Below are positions 28,428-36,581 of a stretch of DNA of 64,000 nucleotides, in pieces (the first letter of the stretch is position 1; every line of letters begins with the position of its first letter). This stretch comes from an uncultured Anaerolineales bacterium (lineage in GTDB: Bacteria > Chloroflexota > Anaerolineae > Aggregatilineales > Aggregatilineaceae): the NCBI GenBank assembly GCA_937135955.1, contig CAKZOB010000054.1, positions 1 through 64,000 on the forward strand, written 5' to 3'. Both the position numbers and the translations under genes were made by a program. The notes under the pieces are model-generated. The model saw nothing but the letters and a program-made list of their open reading frames with translations. It searched no databases and was not told the DNA's origin.

Positions 28428-29117
28428 TCACTCTCCCTGCCCCGCCAGCAACTCAGAGAGGCTCACCGGTTGTGCAGCCTGCGCACGCAAAGCAGCCTGC
28501 AACTCGGGCGAAATCTCGCCGTCGCTGGCCAGGTAGGGTCGTAATGCGCTGCCCGCCGGTTGCCACACGAACCGATGCACCGCCAGGGTCATCCCGCCAG
28601 CCAGCAGGTGGTATTCCCATGTGTCGAAAATGATCTTCTCGTCGCGCAGCGGAAGCCACGTGCCAGGCAACAGGGTGTTGTAACCGTGTTCCAGATCGTA
28701 GCGCGCCTCGTCCGCATAGCGCAGACGTCCTCGCCCATCACGAATCTCAAAGCGCACTGTGCCCCGTGCCCGATGCGGTAACCACAATTCGGCGAACGGG
28801 CGCAGGTAGCCAGCATCTGCCGGGACGGGACCCTGCCGCACCAGCCGGAGCTGATCGCTGTCCTGATAGACCAGCAACCCCAGATCGGTCACGTTGACAT
28901 ACTCTGGGCCACCGGGGTACCTGGCCCGCTGTGTTGCCTTCACCGCAACCGGCGATTGCTCGATATGAGCCGTGCTCTGCCCGCGCCGCAACTTCCCGGA
29001 TGCTCCAGTTGCCCGGCCAGTAATTCTTGGCGCAGGGCTACGGATCACCCACCACAAGACCGCCACGATGAGCACGAGCACTATGAGTTGCCCGATGACG
29101 TGCATGGCTTCGGTCAC
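28428..29117 (-). CDS. Single-TM protein of unknown function, operon paralog B
   Basis: 229 residues. One TM helix near residues 8-25 (IGQLIVLVLIVAVLWWVI) is followed by a soluble, beta-rich domain. It is a paralog of the next gene upstream: both have a block like VRFEIRDGRGRLRYADEA, then GYNTLLPGTWLPLR and a GG-LAVH-F segment. The C-terminus ends in VSLSELLAGQ (218-227), like the E1-like protein and paralog A. I do not recognise the family. Being tightly packed before the E2-like gene suggests a membrane-linked component or target of the conjugation system. Confidence 0.72.
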   Translation of the reverse strand: MTEAMHVIGQLIVLVLIVAVLWWVIRSPAPRITGRATGASGKLRRGQSTAHIEQSPVAVKATQRARYPGGPEYVNVTDLGLLVYQDSDQLRLVRQGPVPADAGYLRPFAELWLPHRARGTVRFEIRDGRGRLRYADEARYDLEHGYNTLLPGTWLPLRDEKIIFDTWEYHLLAGGMTLAVHRFVWQPAGSALRPYLASDGEISPELQAALRAQAAQPVSLSELLAGQGE

Positions 29118-29123
29118 CTTCTC

Positions 29124-29903
29124 CTAGCGCGTCCGAAGCTGACGGCTCTGCTGGCGCAGCAGTTCCTCCAGGCTGAGTGGGAGCGATTCGTCGTCTGGAT
29201 CGCCACGCCAGATGCGGTCGCGCAGCAGCTCGCCATCTGTCCCCGCCCGCCGTCGCCATTCGGCCAGCGACTCCGACAGATTGAAGTGATGAACGCCCAA
29301 CACCCCGCCATCTATACTCACATGGGCCGACCAGCCACCCGCTTCCAGTTCCGCCGCCCGTTTGCGAACAGGCAGGCGATAGTCTGGCACCAGCACGTTT
29401 TCCCCCGGCTGCAACCACTTTTCCGCTTCGTAGGCGTACTGTTTACGCCCCGAACCGTCGAAGAGTTCGAAGCGTACCAACGCCAACCCTCCTCCCAGGG
29501 AAGGTGGCACATCCACGATGGCAAAAGGGCGAATCCCGTCGTCGTCCAGCGAGATGAACCGTCCGCGTCGCAGGGCCATGCCATCCGGACGCTGCTCGTC
29601 CACAATCAGGCCGATATCCAGCAAACGGTAGAGCGACTCATAGTTGGGCAGGCTGCGTGCCCGCGCTGCCGCCTCGCGAGCCACGTCCGACGGCACGGCC
29701 TGAGGAGGTTCGCGGCGCAGAGCCTGCCGCACCACAGCCAACACATCTAGCTGACCCACAACCGCGAGTAACACGCCCAGGTACATCGCCAGCAGGGCCG
29801 CTGCTACCGCCGTAGGAGCGCGCCCCGAAATCAGCGTGACCGCCAGGGCCAGGCCGACGATGACCAGCCATACCATCGTGCCACGATTACTCTGTCGGAA
29901 CAT
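29124..29903 (-). CDS. Membrane protein of unknown function, operon paralog A (first gene)
   Basis: 259 residues. Two hydrophobic helices lie near residues 10-27 and 30-50, followed by a soluble domain paralogous to the next gene (VRFELFDGSGRKQYAYEA, GENVLVPDYRLPVR, GGVLGVHHFNL). The C-terminal LSLEELLRQQ (243-252) matches the motif in the E1-like protein and paralog B. It is the promoter-proximal gene of the seven-gene operon. No family is recognised and no catalytic residues are evident. Confidence 0.72.
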   Translation of the reverse strand: MFRQSNRGTMVWLVIVGLALAVTLISGRAPTAVAAALLAMYLGVLLAVVGQLDVLAVVRQALRREPPQAVPSDVAREAAARARSLPNYESLYRLLDIGLIVDEQRPDGMALRRGRFISLDDDGIRPFAIVDVPPSLGGGLALVRFELFDGSGRKQYAYEAEKWLQPGENVLVPDYRLPVRKRAAELEAGGWSAHVSIDGGVLGVHHFNLSESLAEWRRRAGTDGELLRDRIWRGDPDDESLPLSLEELLRQQSRQLRTR

Positions 29904-29926
29904 GGGCTTCTCTTTCGCTCCCCCCG

Positions 29927-29954
29927 ATCATACCATGTCAGCCGCCACGCCCAA
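29927..29954 (-). promoter_or_regulatory. Candidate promoter of the E1/E2/JAB-like operon
   Basis: Minus strand TTGGGC (29954-29949), 16-base spacer, TATGAT (29932-29927), about 25 bases before the ATG of the first gene. All seven genes lie on the same strand with overlaps or gaps of at most 10 bases, so one transcript is likely. Confidence 0.5.
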
Positions 29955-30084
29955 GACCTAATCGTGTGGGATATCACTCTGCTACATCTGTACGCGAAAC
30001 CCGCCTGGCAGGTTGCAGGCTTTACAAGGACTTCCAGGGCCTGCCGCGCGATGCTTACGACCAGCGAGGTTGTCAGCGACCTTG

Positions 30085-30265
30085 CCGTGCCCGGCGACCC
30101 TCATCCCCCGACCCCTTCTCCCGCGCTGCGAGCGAAGGGAAGCACCTGGGCGAAAGAAAGCAAGCCCCCTCTCCCTCTCGCGACTGCGTCGCGGCGAGGG
30201 AATTTAGGGGTGAGGGGCAGCAAACTGCTGCAAATGGCCTGTCACACTTTGCACGCACCCCACGA
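30085..30265. repeat. Dispersed palindromic intergenic repeat, copy 2
   Basis: Matches copy 1 at 10.3 kb: CCCCTTCTCCCGCGCTGCG segment, palindrome CGCGAC-TGC-GTCGCG flanked by CTCTCCCT and GAGGGA, then GAGGGGCAGCAAACTGCTGC and CACTTTGCACGCACCC. It occupies most of the gap between the E1/E2/JAB-like operon and the gyrB promoter region. Confidence 0.75.
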
Positions 30266-30276
30266 CCAGCCTTTCA

Positions 30277-30306
30277 TTGCCGGACACCCTTCCGGCACGG
30301 TATAAT
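30277..30306 (+). promoter_or_regulatory. Candidate distal gyrB promoter
   Basis: TTGCCG (30277-30282), 18-base spacer, perfect TATAAT (30301-30306). It is one of two consensus -10 boxes upstream of gyrB. Confidence 0.5.
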
Positions 30307-30314
30307 TGCACCTG

Positions 30315-30343
30315 TTCAACAGCGATCAGAGTTGTGGTATAAT
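30315..30343 (+). promoter_or_regulatory. Candidate main gyrB promoter
   Basis: TTCAAC (30315-30320), 17-base spacer, perfect TATAAT (30338-30343). An SOS-box-like palindrome starts 10 bases after the -10. The leader to the GTG at 30536 would be about 185 bases; a weaker TTGTTT-18-TATCAT pair (30411-30440) could give a shorter one. Confidence 0.55.
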
Positions 30344-30352
30344 CCCAGTATA

Positions 30353-30366
30353 CGAACATTCGTTCT
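30353..30366. promoter_or_regulatory. LexA/SOS-box-like operator (GAAC-N4-GTTC)
   Basis: CGAACATTCGTTCT contains GAAC-N4-GTTC, the Gram-positive LexA (DinR) box also reported for Dehalococcoides. It lies at the expected transcription start of the gyrB promoter, where LexA would repress. Confidence 0.6.
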
Positions 30367-30535
30367 CATGCACAAACTCAGCCATGGGGCTGTGCCTTGT
30401 CATCAACCGGTTGTTTGCATCCTGTGCGCCTTTCTATCATAAGCCTGTTTTTCGCGTGACGACAGAGTACTGGTACCTAGCAGAGGAATTCAGACCGGCG
30501 CACCACTGAAGCAATATGTGAGGCAGGAGGAACTC

Positions 30536-32482
30536 GTGCCGACTCGTCAGACCGAAGACAACATTCGCGTACTGGAAGGACTCGAAGCAGTGCGGATGCG
30601 CCCCGGCATGTACGTGGGCGGCACAGACATCCGGGCGCTGCATCACATGATCTATGAAGTGGTTGACAACGCCATTGACGAGGCGCTGGCAGGCCGTTGC
30701 GACCGTATTGAAGTGACGTTGAACGCCGACGGCTCTGTGACGGTGAACGACAACGGCGGCGGCATCCCGGTCGGTATTCACAAACAGACCGGCATTTCCA
30801 CCCTGCAACTGGTGATGACCACCCTGCACGCCGGCGGCAAGTTCGACTCTTCGGCCTATAAGGTGTCGGGTGGGCTGCATGGCGTCGGTGTGTCGGCAGT
30901 CAACGCGCTCTCGGAATGGCTCGTCTCCGAAGTGCGCCGCGACGGCAAGGTGTATCGTCAGGAGTATCGGCGCGGCGTTCCCCAGACTCCGGTCGAAGTG
31001 ATTCGCGACATGGAGCCGGGCGAGCCAACGGGCACCAGGCACACCTTCATGCCCGACTTCACCATCATGGAACGCAACGAGTTCAGCTTCAACACACTGG
31101 CGCAGCGCTTCCGCGAAATGGCATTCGTCGCGCGCGGCGTCACTATCACGCTGCGCGATGATCGCGCCCGCCCCTTGCCGTACGAAATGACTTTCTATTT
31201 CGAGGGCGGCATTCGCTCGTTCGTGCGTTATCTCAACCGCAACCGCAAGGCGTTGCACGACCCCATTTACGTGGAGCGCGAGGTGGAGGTTGATCTCAGC
31301 GAGAACGGGCGCGGCTCGCTGACCATCGGCGTAGAGGTCGCCTTCCAGTATACGGATACCTCCACGACGACCGAACTGTACTTCGCCAACACCATCCTGA
31401 CGCCCGACGGGGGTAGCCATCAGGCCGGTCTGCGCGCTGCGATCACGCGCACGATCAATCTCTATGCCCGCAAGGCTGGCCTGCTCAAAGACAAAGACCC
31501 CAACTTCTCCAGCAACGATACGCTGGAAGGGCTGACCTGCATCGTCAGCGTCAAGCACCCCGACCCGCAGTTCGAAAGCCAGACCAAGGTCAAGCTGATG
31601 AACCCGGAAGTGCAGGGGGTGGTCTCGCAGGTTACCTCGGAAGCCTTCATGGAATACCTGGAGATCAACCCGCGCGACGCCCGCCGCATTGTCGAGCAAT
31701 GTATGACCTCCATGCGCGCGCGTGACGCCGCCAAGAAAGCCCGTGACCTGGTGCGGCGCGGCGCTAACCTGTTGGAAAACACCACCCTGCCGGGCAAGCT
31801 GGCCGATTGCTCCGAACAAGACCCCAGCCGTTCAGAACTCTACATTGTGGAGGGTGACAGCGCTGGCGGATCGGCCAAGCAGGGGCGCGATCGTCACTTC
31901 CAGGCGATCCTGCCGCTGCGGGGCAAAATTCTCAACACGGAGCGTGCCCGCCTGAACAAAATCCTGGACAATAACGAGGTCAAGGCATTGATCTCGGCAT
32001 TGGGCGTGGGCATTGGCGACGACTTCAACCTGGAAGGGTTGCGCTACGGGCGTATCATCATCATGACCGACGCCGACGTGGACGGGGCGCATATCCGCAC
32101 GCTGCTGTTGACCTTCTTCTTCCGCTACATGACGCCGCTCATCACCAACGGCCATCTGTATATCGCGCAGCCGCCGCTGTACCTGATTGCGTCGGGCAAG
32201 AACCGCTACTACGCCTACTCCGACGAGCAGCGCGACGAGATTCTCAAGTCGCTGAAGAACCCGGAACGGGCCACCATCCAGCGTTACAAGGGCCTGGGCG
32301 AGATGAATCCGGAACAACTATGGGAGACGACCATGGACCCGGCCAACCGCACCCTGCTCCAGGTGACCATTGAGGATGCGGCAGAGGCCGACCGCGTCTT
32401 CGACATGCTGATGGGTAGTGCCGTGCCACCTCGGCGACGCTTCATCACCACGCACGCCAAACGCGCCACACTGGACATCTAA
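30536..32482 (+). CDS. gyrB: DNA gyrase subunit B (type IIA topoisomerase ATPase subunit)
   Basis: 648 residues from a GTG at 30536 with SD CAGGAGGAA. GHKL ATPase: [30 protein letters not shown]. The TOPRIM domain has [15 protein letters not shown] and DADVDGAHI, and the C-terminus has [14 protein letters not shown]. The 640-residue length fits a short GyrB or ParE; without the partner A-subunit gene nearby the two cannot be fully separated, and GyrB is the default. It introduces ATP-driven supercoils with GyrA. It stands alone, bounded by a strong terminator, with an SOS-box-like site upstream. Confidence 0.93.
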   Translation: MPTRQTEDNIRVLEGLEAVRMRPGMYVGGTDIRALHHMIYEVVDNAIDEALAGRCDRIEVTLNADGSVTVNDNGGGIPVGIHKQTGISTLQLVMTTLHAGGKFDSSAYKVSGGLHGVGVSAVNALSEWLVSEVRRDGKVYRQEYRRGVPQTPVEVIRDMEPGEPTGTRHTFMPDFTIMERNEFSFNTLAQRFREMAFVARGVTITLRDDRARPLPYEMTFYFEGGIRSFVRYLNRNRKALHDPIYVEREVEVDLSENGRGSLTIGVEVAFQYTDTSTTTELYFANTILTPDGGSHQAGLRAAITRTINLYARKAGLLKDKDPNFSSNDTLEGLTCIVSVKHPDPQFESQTKVKLMNPEVQGVVSQVTSEAFMEYLEINPRDARRIVEQCMTSMRARDAAKKARDLVRRGANLLENTTLPGKLADCSEQDPSRSELYIVEGDSAGGSAKQGRDRHFQAILPLRGKILNTERARLNKILDNNEVKALISALGVGIGDDFNLEGLRYGRIIIMTDADVDGAHIRTLLLTFFFRYMTPLITNGHLYIAQPPLYLIASGKNRYYAYSDEQRDEILKSLKNPERATIQRYKGLGEMNPEQLWETTMDPANRTLLQVTIEDAAEADRVFDMLMGSAVPPRRRFITTHAKRATLDI

Positions 32483-32504
32483 TAGCGCCCGCTCCTGCAA
32501 AGAC

Positions 32505-32536
32505 ACAGGCCCGTATCTCTGGCGGGCCTGTTTTCT
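32505..32536 (+). terminator. Intrinsic terminator of gyrB
   Basis: Stem ACAGGCCCG / CGGGCCTGT (9 bp) with a 9-base loop, followed by TTTCTTT, 22 bases after the gyrB stop. Confidence 0.9.
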
Positions 32537-32551
32537 TTCAGACGCTGGCGC

Positions 32552-33631
32552 TCAGCCAAGCTGCACGATGCTGTTCTCCGCCAGCACGAAACGATAGGCA
32601 GCCGGGCGGGTCTGCGCTCGCGCTACATGTGCGTTCTCGGCGATCAGGCTGGCGTCAATGCGGCCCTGAATATTGCGAATGGTGCAGTTGCTCATGACGA
32701 TGCTGTGCTCGATCTCGCTGCTCTCGATGATCACGTCGTTGCCCAGGGACGTGTAGGGGCCGATGTAGGAGTCGCGAACGATGACGTTGTCGCCAATGAT
32801 CACCGGTCCGCGCACGACGCTGTTGATGATGCGCGTGTTCTCCCCCAGGATGACGCGGTGCGAGACCGCTGAGCCACCCTCGATGCGCGGATCGTCCTGG
32901 CGCGTGGGGGTATAGGGGAGCTGTTCGAGTACCAGTTGGTTGGCCAGCACGATCGAATCGGCGTTGCCCGCGTCAATCCACCACCCCTTGACGATGTAGG
33001 GGATCACTGTGTGACCCTGGTCGAGCATGTACTGGATGGCATCGGTGATCTCCAGTTCATTGCGCCAGGACGGTTTGATATGGTCTATAGCGTCGAAGAT
33101 CGCCGGCTGGAAGACATATACCCCCGCAATGGCCAGGTTGGAAGGCGGCTCTTTCGGCTTTTCCACCAGCCGCTTGATACGATCACCTTCCAGCTCAGCA
33201 ATGCCGAAGCGCGTCGGATCGGGCACCTCGGTCAGGGCGATGGCCGCCCCGGCCCCCGTTTGCTTGAAACGTGTATATAGCTCGCGCATGGGGTCCTGAA
33301 AAATATTGTCACCCAAATACATGATAAACGGCTCGTCGCCCAGGAACGGCTGTGCCACCTTCACCGCGTGCGCCAGCCCGCGCGGGTCGGCCTGTTCGAT
33401 ATAGGTCAGTGGCACACCTACCGTGTTGACGCCATCACCGAGCGCCTGGCGAATAGGCGACTCCAGGCTGTTGACGACCAGGCCGATTTCCGTAGCTCCC
33501 ATGCCCGTCAGTGTCTCAATGGCGTAGCGGATCAAGGCTTTGTTTGCCACTGGCACCAAGGGCTTGGGCATTGTCAACGTGACCGGAAAGAGGCGCGTGC
33601 CCTTACCCGCAGCAAGAATGATCGCTTTCAT
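32552..33631 (-). CDS. Glucose-1-phosphate thymidylyltransferase-like sugar nucleotidyltransferase (long form)
   Basis: 359 residues. The N-terminal nucleotidyltransferase domain has AAGKGTRLFPVT, MPKPLVPVANKALI, and the metal-binding Asp in YLGDNIFQDP. The C-terminal part is a left-handed beta-helix of hexapeptide repeats (VVRGPVIIGDNVIV, SYIGPYTSLGNDV). This layout matches the long RmlA-type enzymes making dTDP-glucose and related nucleotide sugars. A paralog (45728-46798) sits in the polysaccharide cluster beside rmlB, so this stand-alone copy may serve another sugar or nucleotide. It is convergent with gyrB. Confidence 0.85.
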   Translation of the reverse strand: MKAIILAAGKGTRLFPVTLTMPKPLVPVANKALIRYAIETLTGMGATEIGLVVNSLESPIRQALGDGVNTVGVPLTYIEQADPRGLAHAVKVAQPFLGDEPFIMYLGDNIFQDPMRELYTRFKQTGAGAAIALTEVPDPTRFGIAELEGDRIKRLVEKPKEPPSNLAIAGVYVFQPAIFDAIDHIKPSWRNELEITDAIQYMLDQGHTVIPYIVKGWWIDAGNADSIVLANQLVLEQLPYTPTRQDDPRIEGGSAVSHRVILGENTRIINSVVRGPVIIGDNVIVRDSYIGPYTSLGNDVIIESSEIEHSIVMSNCTIRNIQGRIDASLIAENAHVARAQTRPAAYRFVLAENSIVQLG

Positions 33632-33720
33632 CGAACCCTACCCATCTATTTTTGCACTTTGCATGAACGAGCCAGGATGCTAACGCACCAGCCCTGTCAG
33701 CGCAACTATGGCTTTACCTG

Positions 33721-34245
33721 TTACCTGACCGCCCGTCGTACAATTTCCAGCCAGCGCTCTACCGTTCCGCGGCGAGCATCGCGCGACGCAAAAAGCGGCA
33801 GGGCAACCTGCAGGTCAGCCAGCGCCTCCTGAGCATTGCCCATTCGATAGAATGCCACCGCCCGGTAGACATAGACCTCCGGACGCTGCGGAGCCAGCCG
33901 TTGCGCCCGCGAGAATTGATCCACGGCCTCCGTGAAGTTCCCCTCCTGAAAAGCCAGCATCCCCCGCCCGTAGTAGGCCAGCCATTGGGCAGGGTCAAGT
34001 CGCAGGGCCTGGGCGAAGTCCGTCTCCGCGTCGGCTGGCCACTCGCTCAGCAACAACACCAGCCCTCGCGCAGCATAGTACTCCGCTTTACGCGGATTAA
34101 GCCTGAGGGCTTCGTCCAGATCGGCCAGGGCCAGCTCCAGGCGACTTTTCGCAAAATGATCCAGCGCCCGCTCGTAATAACGGTCAGGCAAAGACAGGCG
34201 ACGGGCGGCAGACCTCGGGGTCGGCTCAGGGTTAGCGGGCGTCAT
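33721..34245 (-). CDS. Soluble TPR protein
   Basis: 174 residues from the ATG at 34245 (an adjacent GTG is also possible). It holds four TPR units (YYERALDHFAKSRLELALAD, YYAARGLVLLLSEWPADAET, YYGRGMLAFQEGNFTEAVDQ, YVYRAVAFYRMGNAQEALAD). No TM helix or signal peptide is seen, so it is cytosolic. It is divergent from the FHA-domain gene and shares a compact promoter region with it, which may mean joint regulation. Function unknown beyond protein binding. Confidence 0.82.
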   Translation of the reverse strand: MTPANPEPTPRSAARRLSLPDRYYERALDHFAKSRLELALADLDEALRLNPRKAEYYAARGLVLLLSEWPADAETDFAQALRLDPAQWLAYYGRGMLAFQEGNFTEAVDQFSRAQRLAPQRPEVYVYRAVAFYRMGNAQEALADLQVALPLFASRDARRGTVERWLEIVRRAVR

Positions 34246-34285
34246 CACATTTCGCTCCGTCTGCGCGGAAAATCCCTGCCTTGCC

Positions 34286-34313
34286 AGTATACCTCAGACA
34301 GCAGGGTTGTCAG
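34286..34313 (-). promoter_or_regulatory. Promoter of the TPR gene
   Basis: Minus strand CTGACA (34313-34308), 16-base spacer, TATACT (34291-34286), about 40 bases before the start. Its -35 overlaps the -35 of the divergent FHA-gene promoter. Confidence 0.5.
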
Positions 34314-34334
34314 GCTTCGGGGTTCGGCTATACT
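34307..34334 (+). promoter_or_regulatory. Promoter of the FHA/trehalose-synthase genes
   Basis: TTGTCA (34307-34312), 16-base spacer, TATACT (34329-34334), about 33 bases before the ATG at 34368. It overlaps the divergent promoter of the TPR gene. Confidence 0.55.
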
Positions 34335-34367
34335 TGTTGCACGGGTAGGGGGACAAGGCAAGCGATC

Positions 34368-34874
34368 ATGAGGTGCACAAACTGTGGTGCCGACTGTGAA
34401 GTCGGGGCAACCGTATGTCCGTGTTGCGGCCAGGTGTTTGTCGCATCTGGAGACGCGCCGAAGCCAGACGAAGGAGCAACTACCCGCCGCGTAGACGTAA
34501 CGAAAGTAGGTCAGGTGGCCCGCTGGGGCACGGCCAGCCTGGGTATTCAGCGCAAGATTGCGCTGCACATCCGTGGGTCCGATCAACCGCTCATCGTCCC
34601 CCTGGGGGAGTGCCTGCATATAGGACGCACCGACCTGACGACCGGCGAAGCGCCGGAAATCGCCCTCGATCAGTACGGCGCAACGGCGCTGGGAGTCTCG
34701 CGACGACATGCGGCCTTGTTGTTGCAAGACGACGCGCTGAAAGTGGTAGACCTGGGCAGCGTCAATGCCACCTTCATCAACGGTCAGAAGCTCCTCCCTC
34801 ATCAACCGTGCATTCTGCGCGACGGCGACGAATTGCGTCTGGGCAAGATGGTCATTCGCATTCAATTCATTTGA
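34368..34874 (+). CDS. Zinc-ribbon plus FHA-domain protein
   Basis: 168 residues from the ATG at 34368, after GGGTAGGGGG. The N-terminus is a zinc ribbon (CTNCG ... CPCCGQ, two CxxC pairs). A C-terminal FHA domain (about 90-168) has the phosphothreonine-binding signature: [14 protein letters not shown], and [13 protein letters not shown] domains bind pThr peptides, so this could be a substrate or reader of the Ser/Thr kinase at 4143-5498 or of another kinase. It precedes trehalose synthase by 53 bases on the same strand, which may link signalling to storage-sugar metabolism; that link is an inference. Confidence 0.88.
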   Translation: MRCTNCGADCEVGATVCPCCGQVFVASGDAPKPDEGATTRRVDVTKVGQVARWGTASLGIQRKIALHIRGSDQPLIVPLGECLHIGRTDLTTGEAPEIALDQYGATALGVSRRHAALLLQDDALKVVDLGSVNATFINGQKLLPHQPCILRDGDELRLGKMVIRIQFI

Positions 34875-34927
34875 CGCTGCTGACAGAGACAGTCTTCTCC
34901 TTCCTTCACTCGTTTCAGGAAAATTCC

Positions 34928-36574
34928 ATGTCCAGCGAACTCAACCCAACCTGGTACAAAGACGCTGTCTTCTACGAACTGTATGTACGCGCTTTCAAAG
35001 ATGCCAACGCCGATGGGCACGGCGACCTGCGCGGCCTGCTGGGCAAGCTCGACTATCTGCAAGACCTGGGAGTCGATTGCCTGTGGCTGTTGCCCATCTG
35101 TCCGTCACCGCTGGTAGACGATGGCTACGACGTCTCCGATTACCGTAACATACATCCAGACTATGGCACACTGGATGACTTCAAGGCGCTGGTAGAGGGT
35201 ATTCATGCCCGCGGAATGCGTGTGATCATTGACGTCGTGGTCAATCATACTTCCGACCAACACCCCTGGTTCCAGCAGGCGCGCGCCTCCAAGGATTCCC
35301 CCTATCGGGACTGGTACGTGTGGAGCGACACGCCCGACAGGTACAAAGAGGCCCGTATCATCTTCAAAGACACCGAAACGTCCAACTGGACTTTCGATCC
35401 GGTGGCCGGACAGTACTACTGGCATCGCTTCTATTCTCAGCAGCCTGATCTGAACTACGACAACCCTGCTGTGCAGCAGGAAATGCTCGATATCCTGGAC
35501 TTCTGGCTGGAACTGGGCGTGGACGGTTTCCGCGTGGACGCTGTGCCCTACCTCTTCGAGCGCGAAGGCACCAACTGCGAAAACCTGCCCGAAACGCATC
35601 AGTTCGTCAAGCGGATGCGCGCCCATATGGACGCTAAATGGCCTGGTCGCATCCTGCTGGCTGAGGCCAATCAGTGGCCGCAGGATGTGCGCGCCTACTT
35701 CGGTGACGATGATGAGTTTCACATGGCCTTTCACTTTCCCATCATGCCCCGCCTGTTCATGGCCCTCAAGCAGCGCTCCCGCCGCGCCATCGTGGACATT
35801 CTGCGCCGCACGCCAGAGATTCCTCCGCTGGCCCAATGGTGTATCTTCCTGCGCAATCACGACGAGCTGACGCTGGAAATGGTCACCGAAGAAGAGCGGC
35901 AGTACATGTGGGAGCAATACGCCCCCGAACCGCGTATGCGCCTGAACCTGGGCATTCGCCGTCGCCTGGCCCCTTTGCTGGACAACGATCAACGCCGCAT
36001 CCGGCTGCTGAATGCGCTGCTGTTCACCCTGCCCGGCTCACCTATCCTCTACTACGGAGACGAGATCGGCATGGGCGATGACATCTGGCGGCACGATCGC
36101 AACGGCGTGCGCACGCCCATGCAATGGGACGATTCCAGGAACGCCGGCTTTTCGGCTGCCGATCGTCTCTATGAGCCAGTCCTTGACGATGATGTATACG
36201 GCTATCGGCAGGTCAATGTAGCCCGGCAGCGCGCCGACGCCGGTTCGCTATGGCACGCCGTGCATCACATGTTGAGCGTGCGCAAGCGTTACCGCGCCTT
36301 TGGGCGCGGCACGTTCGAGTTTGTGCTTCCGGAGAACGAGGCGGTGCTCGCCTACTGGCGCGTGTGGACTTCCCCTCGGACAGGCGCGGAAGAAGAGCGT
36401 TTCCTGGTGCTGGTGAACCTGACCGATCAGCCCCAGACTGCGACGTTCGACCTCTCGGCCTATGCCGGGCACCGGCCAACGGATGTCTTGAGCGGGGCAC
36501 AATGGCCTGTCGTAGGGCACTCACCCTACGAATGCACGCTAGCGCCGTACGCCTATCACTGGTTGCAGCTCTAG
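34928..36574 (+). CDS. treS: Trehalose synthase (maltose alpha-D-glucosyltransferase), GH13
   Basis: 548 residues from the ATG at 34928. GH13 catalytic triad: nucleophile Asp204 in GFRVDAVPY, acid/base Glu246 in LLAEANQWP, and Asp312 in LRNHDELT. The opening [22 protein letters not shown] and the loop [17 protein letters not shown] are typical of TreS. It interconverts maltose and trehalose in the cytosol; trehalose serves as an osmolyte or reserve. No maltokinase domain is fused and no treY/treZ genes are nearby. Confidence 0.92.
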   Translation: MSSELNPTWYKDAVFYELYVRAFKDANADGHGDLRGLLGKLDYLQDLGVDCLWLLPICPSPLVDDGYDVSDYRNIHPDYGTLDDFKALVEGIHARGMRVIIDVVVNHTSDQHPWFQQARASKDSPYRDWYVWSDTPDRYKEARIIFKDTETSNWTFDPVAGQYYWHRFYSQQPDLNYDNPAVQQEMLDILDFWLELGVDGFRVDAVPYLFEREGTNCENLPETHQFVKRMRAHMDAKWPGRILLAEANQWPQDVRAYFGDDDEFHMAFHFPIMPRLFMALKQRSRRAIVDILRRTPEIPPLAQWCIFLRNHDELTLEMVTEEERQYMWEQYAPEPRMRLNLGIRRRLAPLLDNDQRRIRLLNALLFTLPGSPILYYGDEIGMGDDIWRHDRNGVRTPMQWDDSRNAGFSAADRLYEPVLDDDVYGYRQVNVARQRADAGSLWHAVHHMLSVRKRYRAFGRGTFEFVLPENEAVLAYWRVWTSPRTGAEEERFLVLVNLTDQPQTATFDLSAYAGHRPTDVLSGAQWPVVGHSPYECTLAPYAYHWLQL

Positions 36575-36581
36575 CGAGCGC

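Noticed and set aside
29966-30442. A 158-codon plus-strand frame in the gap before gyrB
   Set aside because: It runs through the dispersed repeat and two promoters; no protein-like character.
30306-30509. A small 67-codon frame between the gyrB promoter and gyrB
   Set aside because: Overlaps the promoter and SOS-box region, lacks an SD and resembles no protein.
30437-31819. A 460-codon minus-strand frame opposite gyrB
   Set aside because: Antisense shadow of a GC-rich gene.
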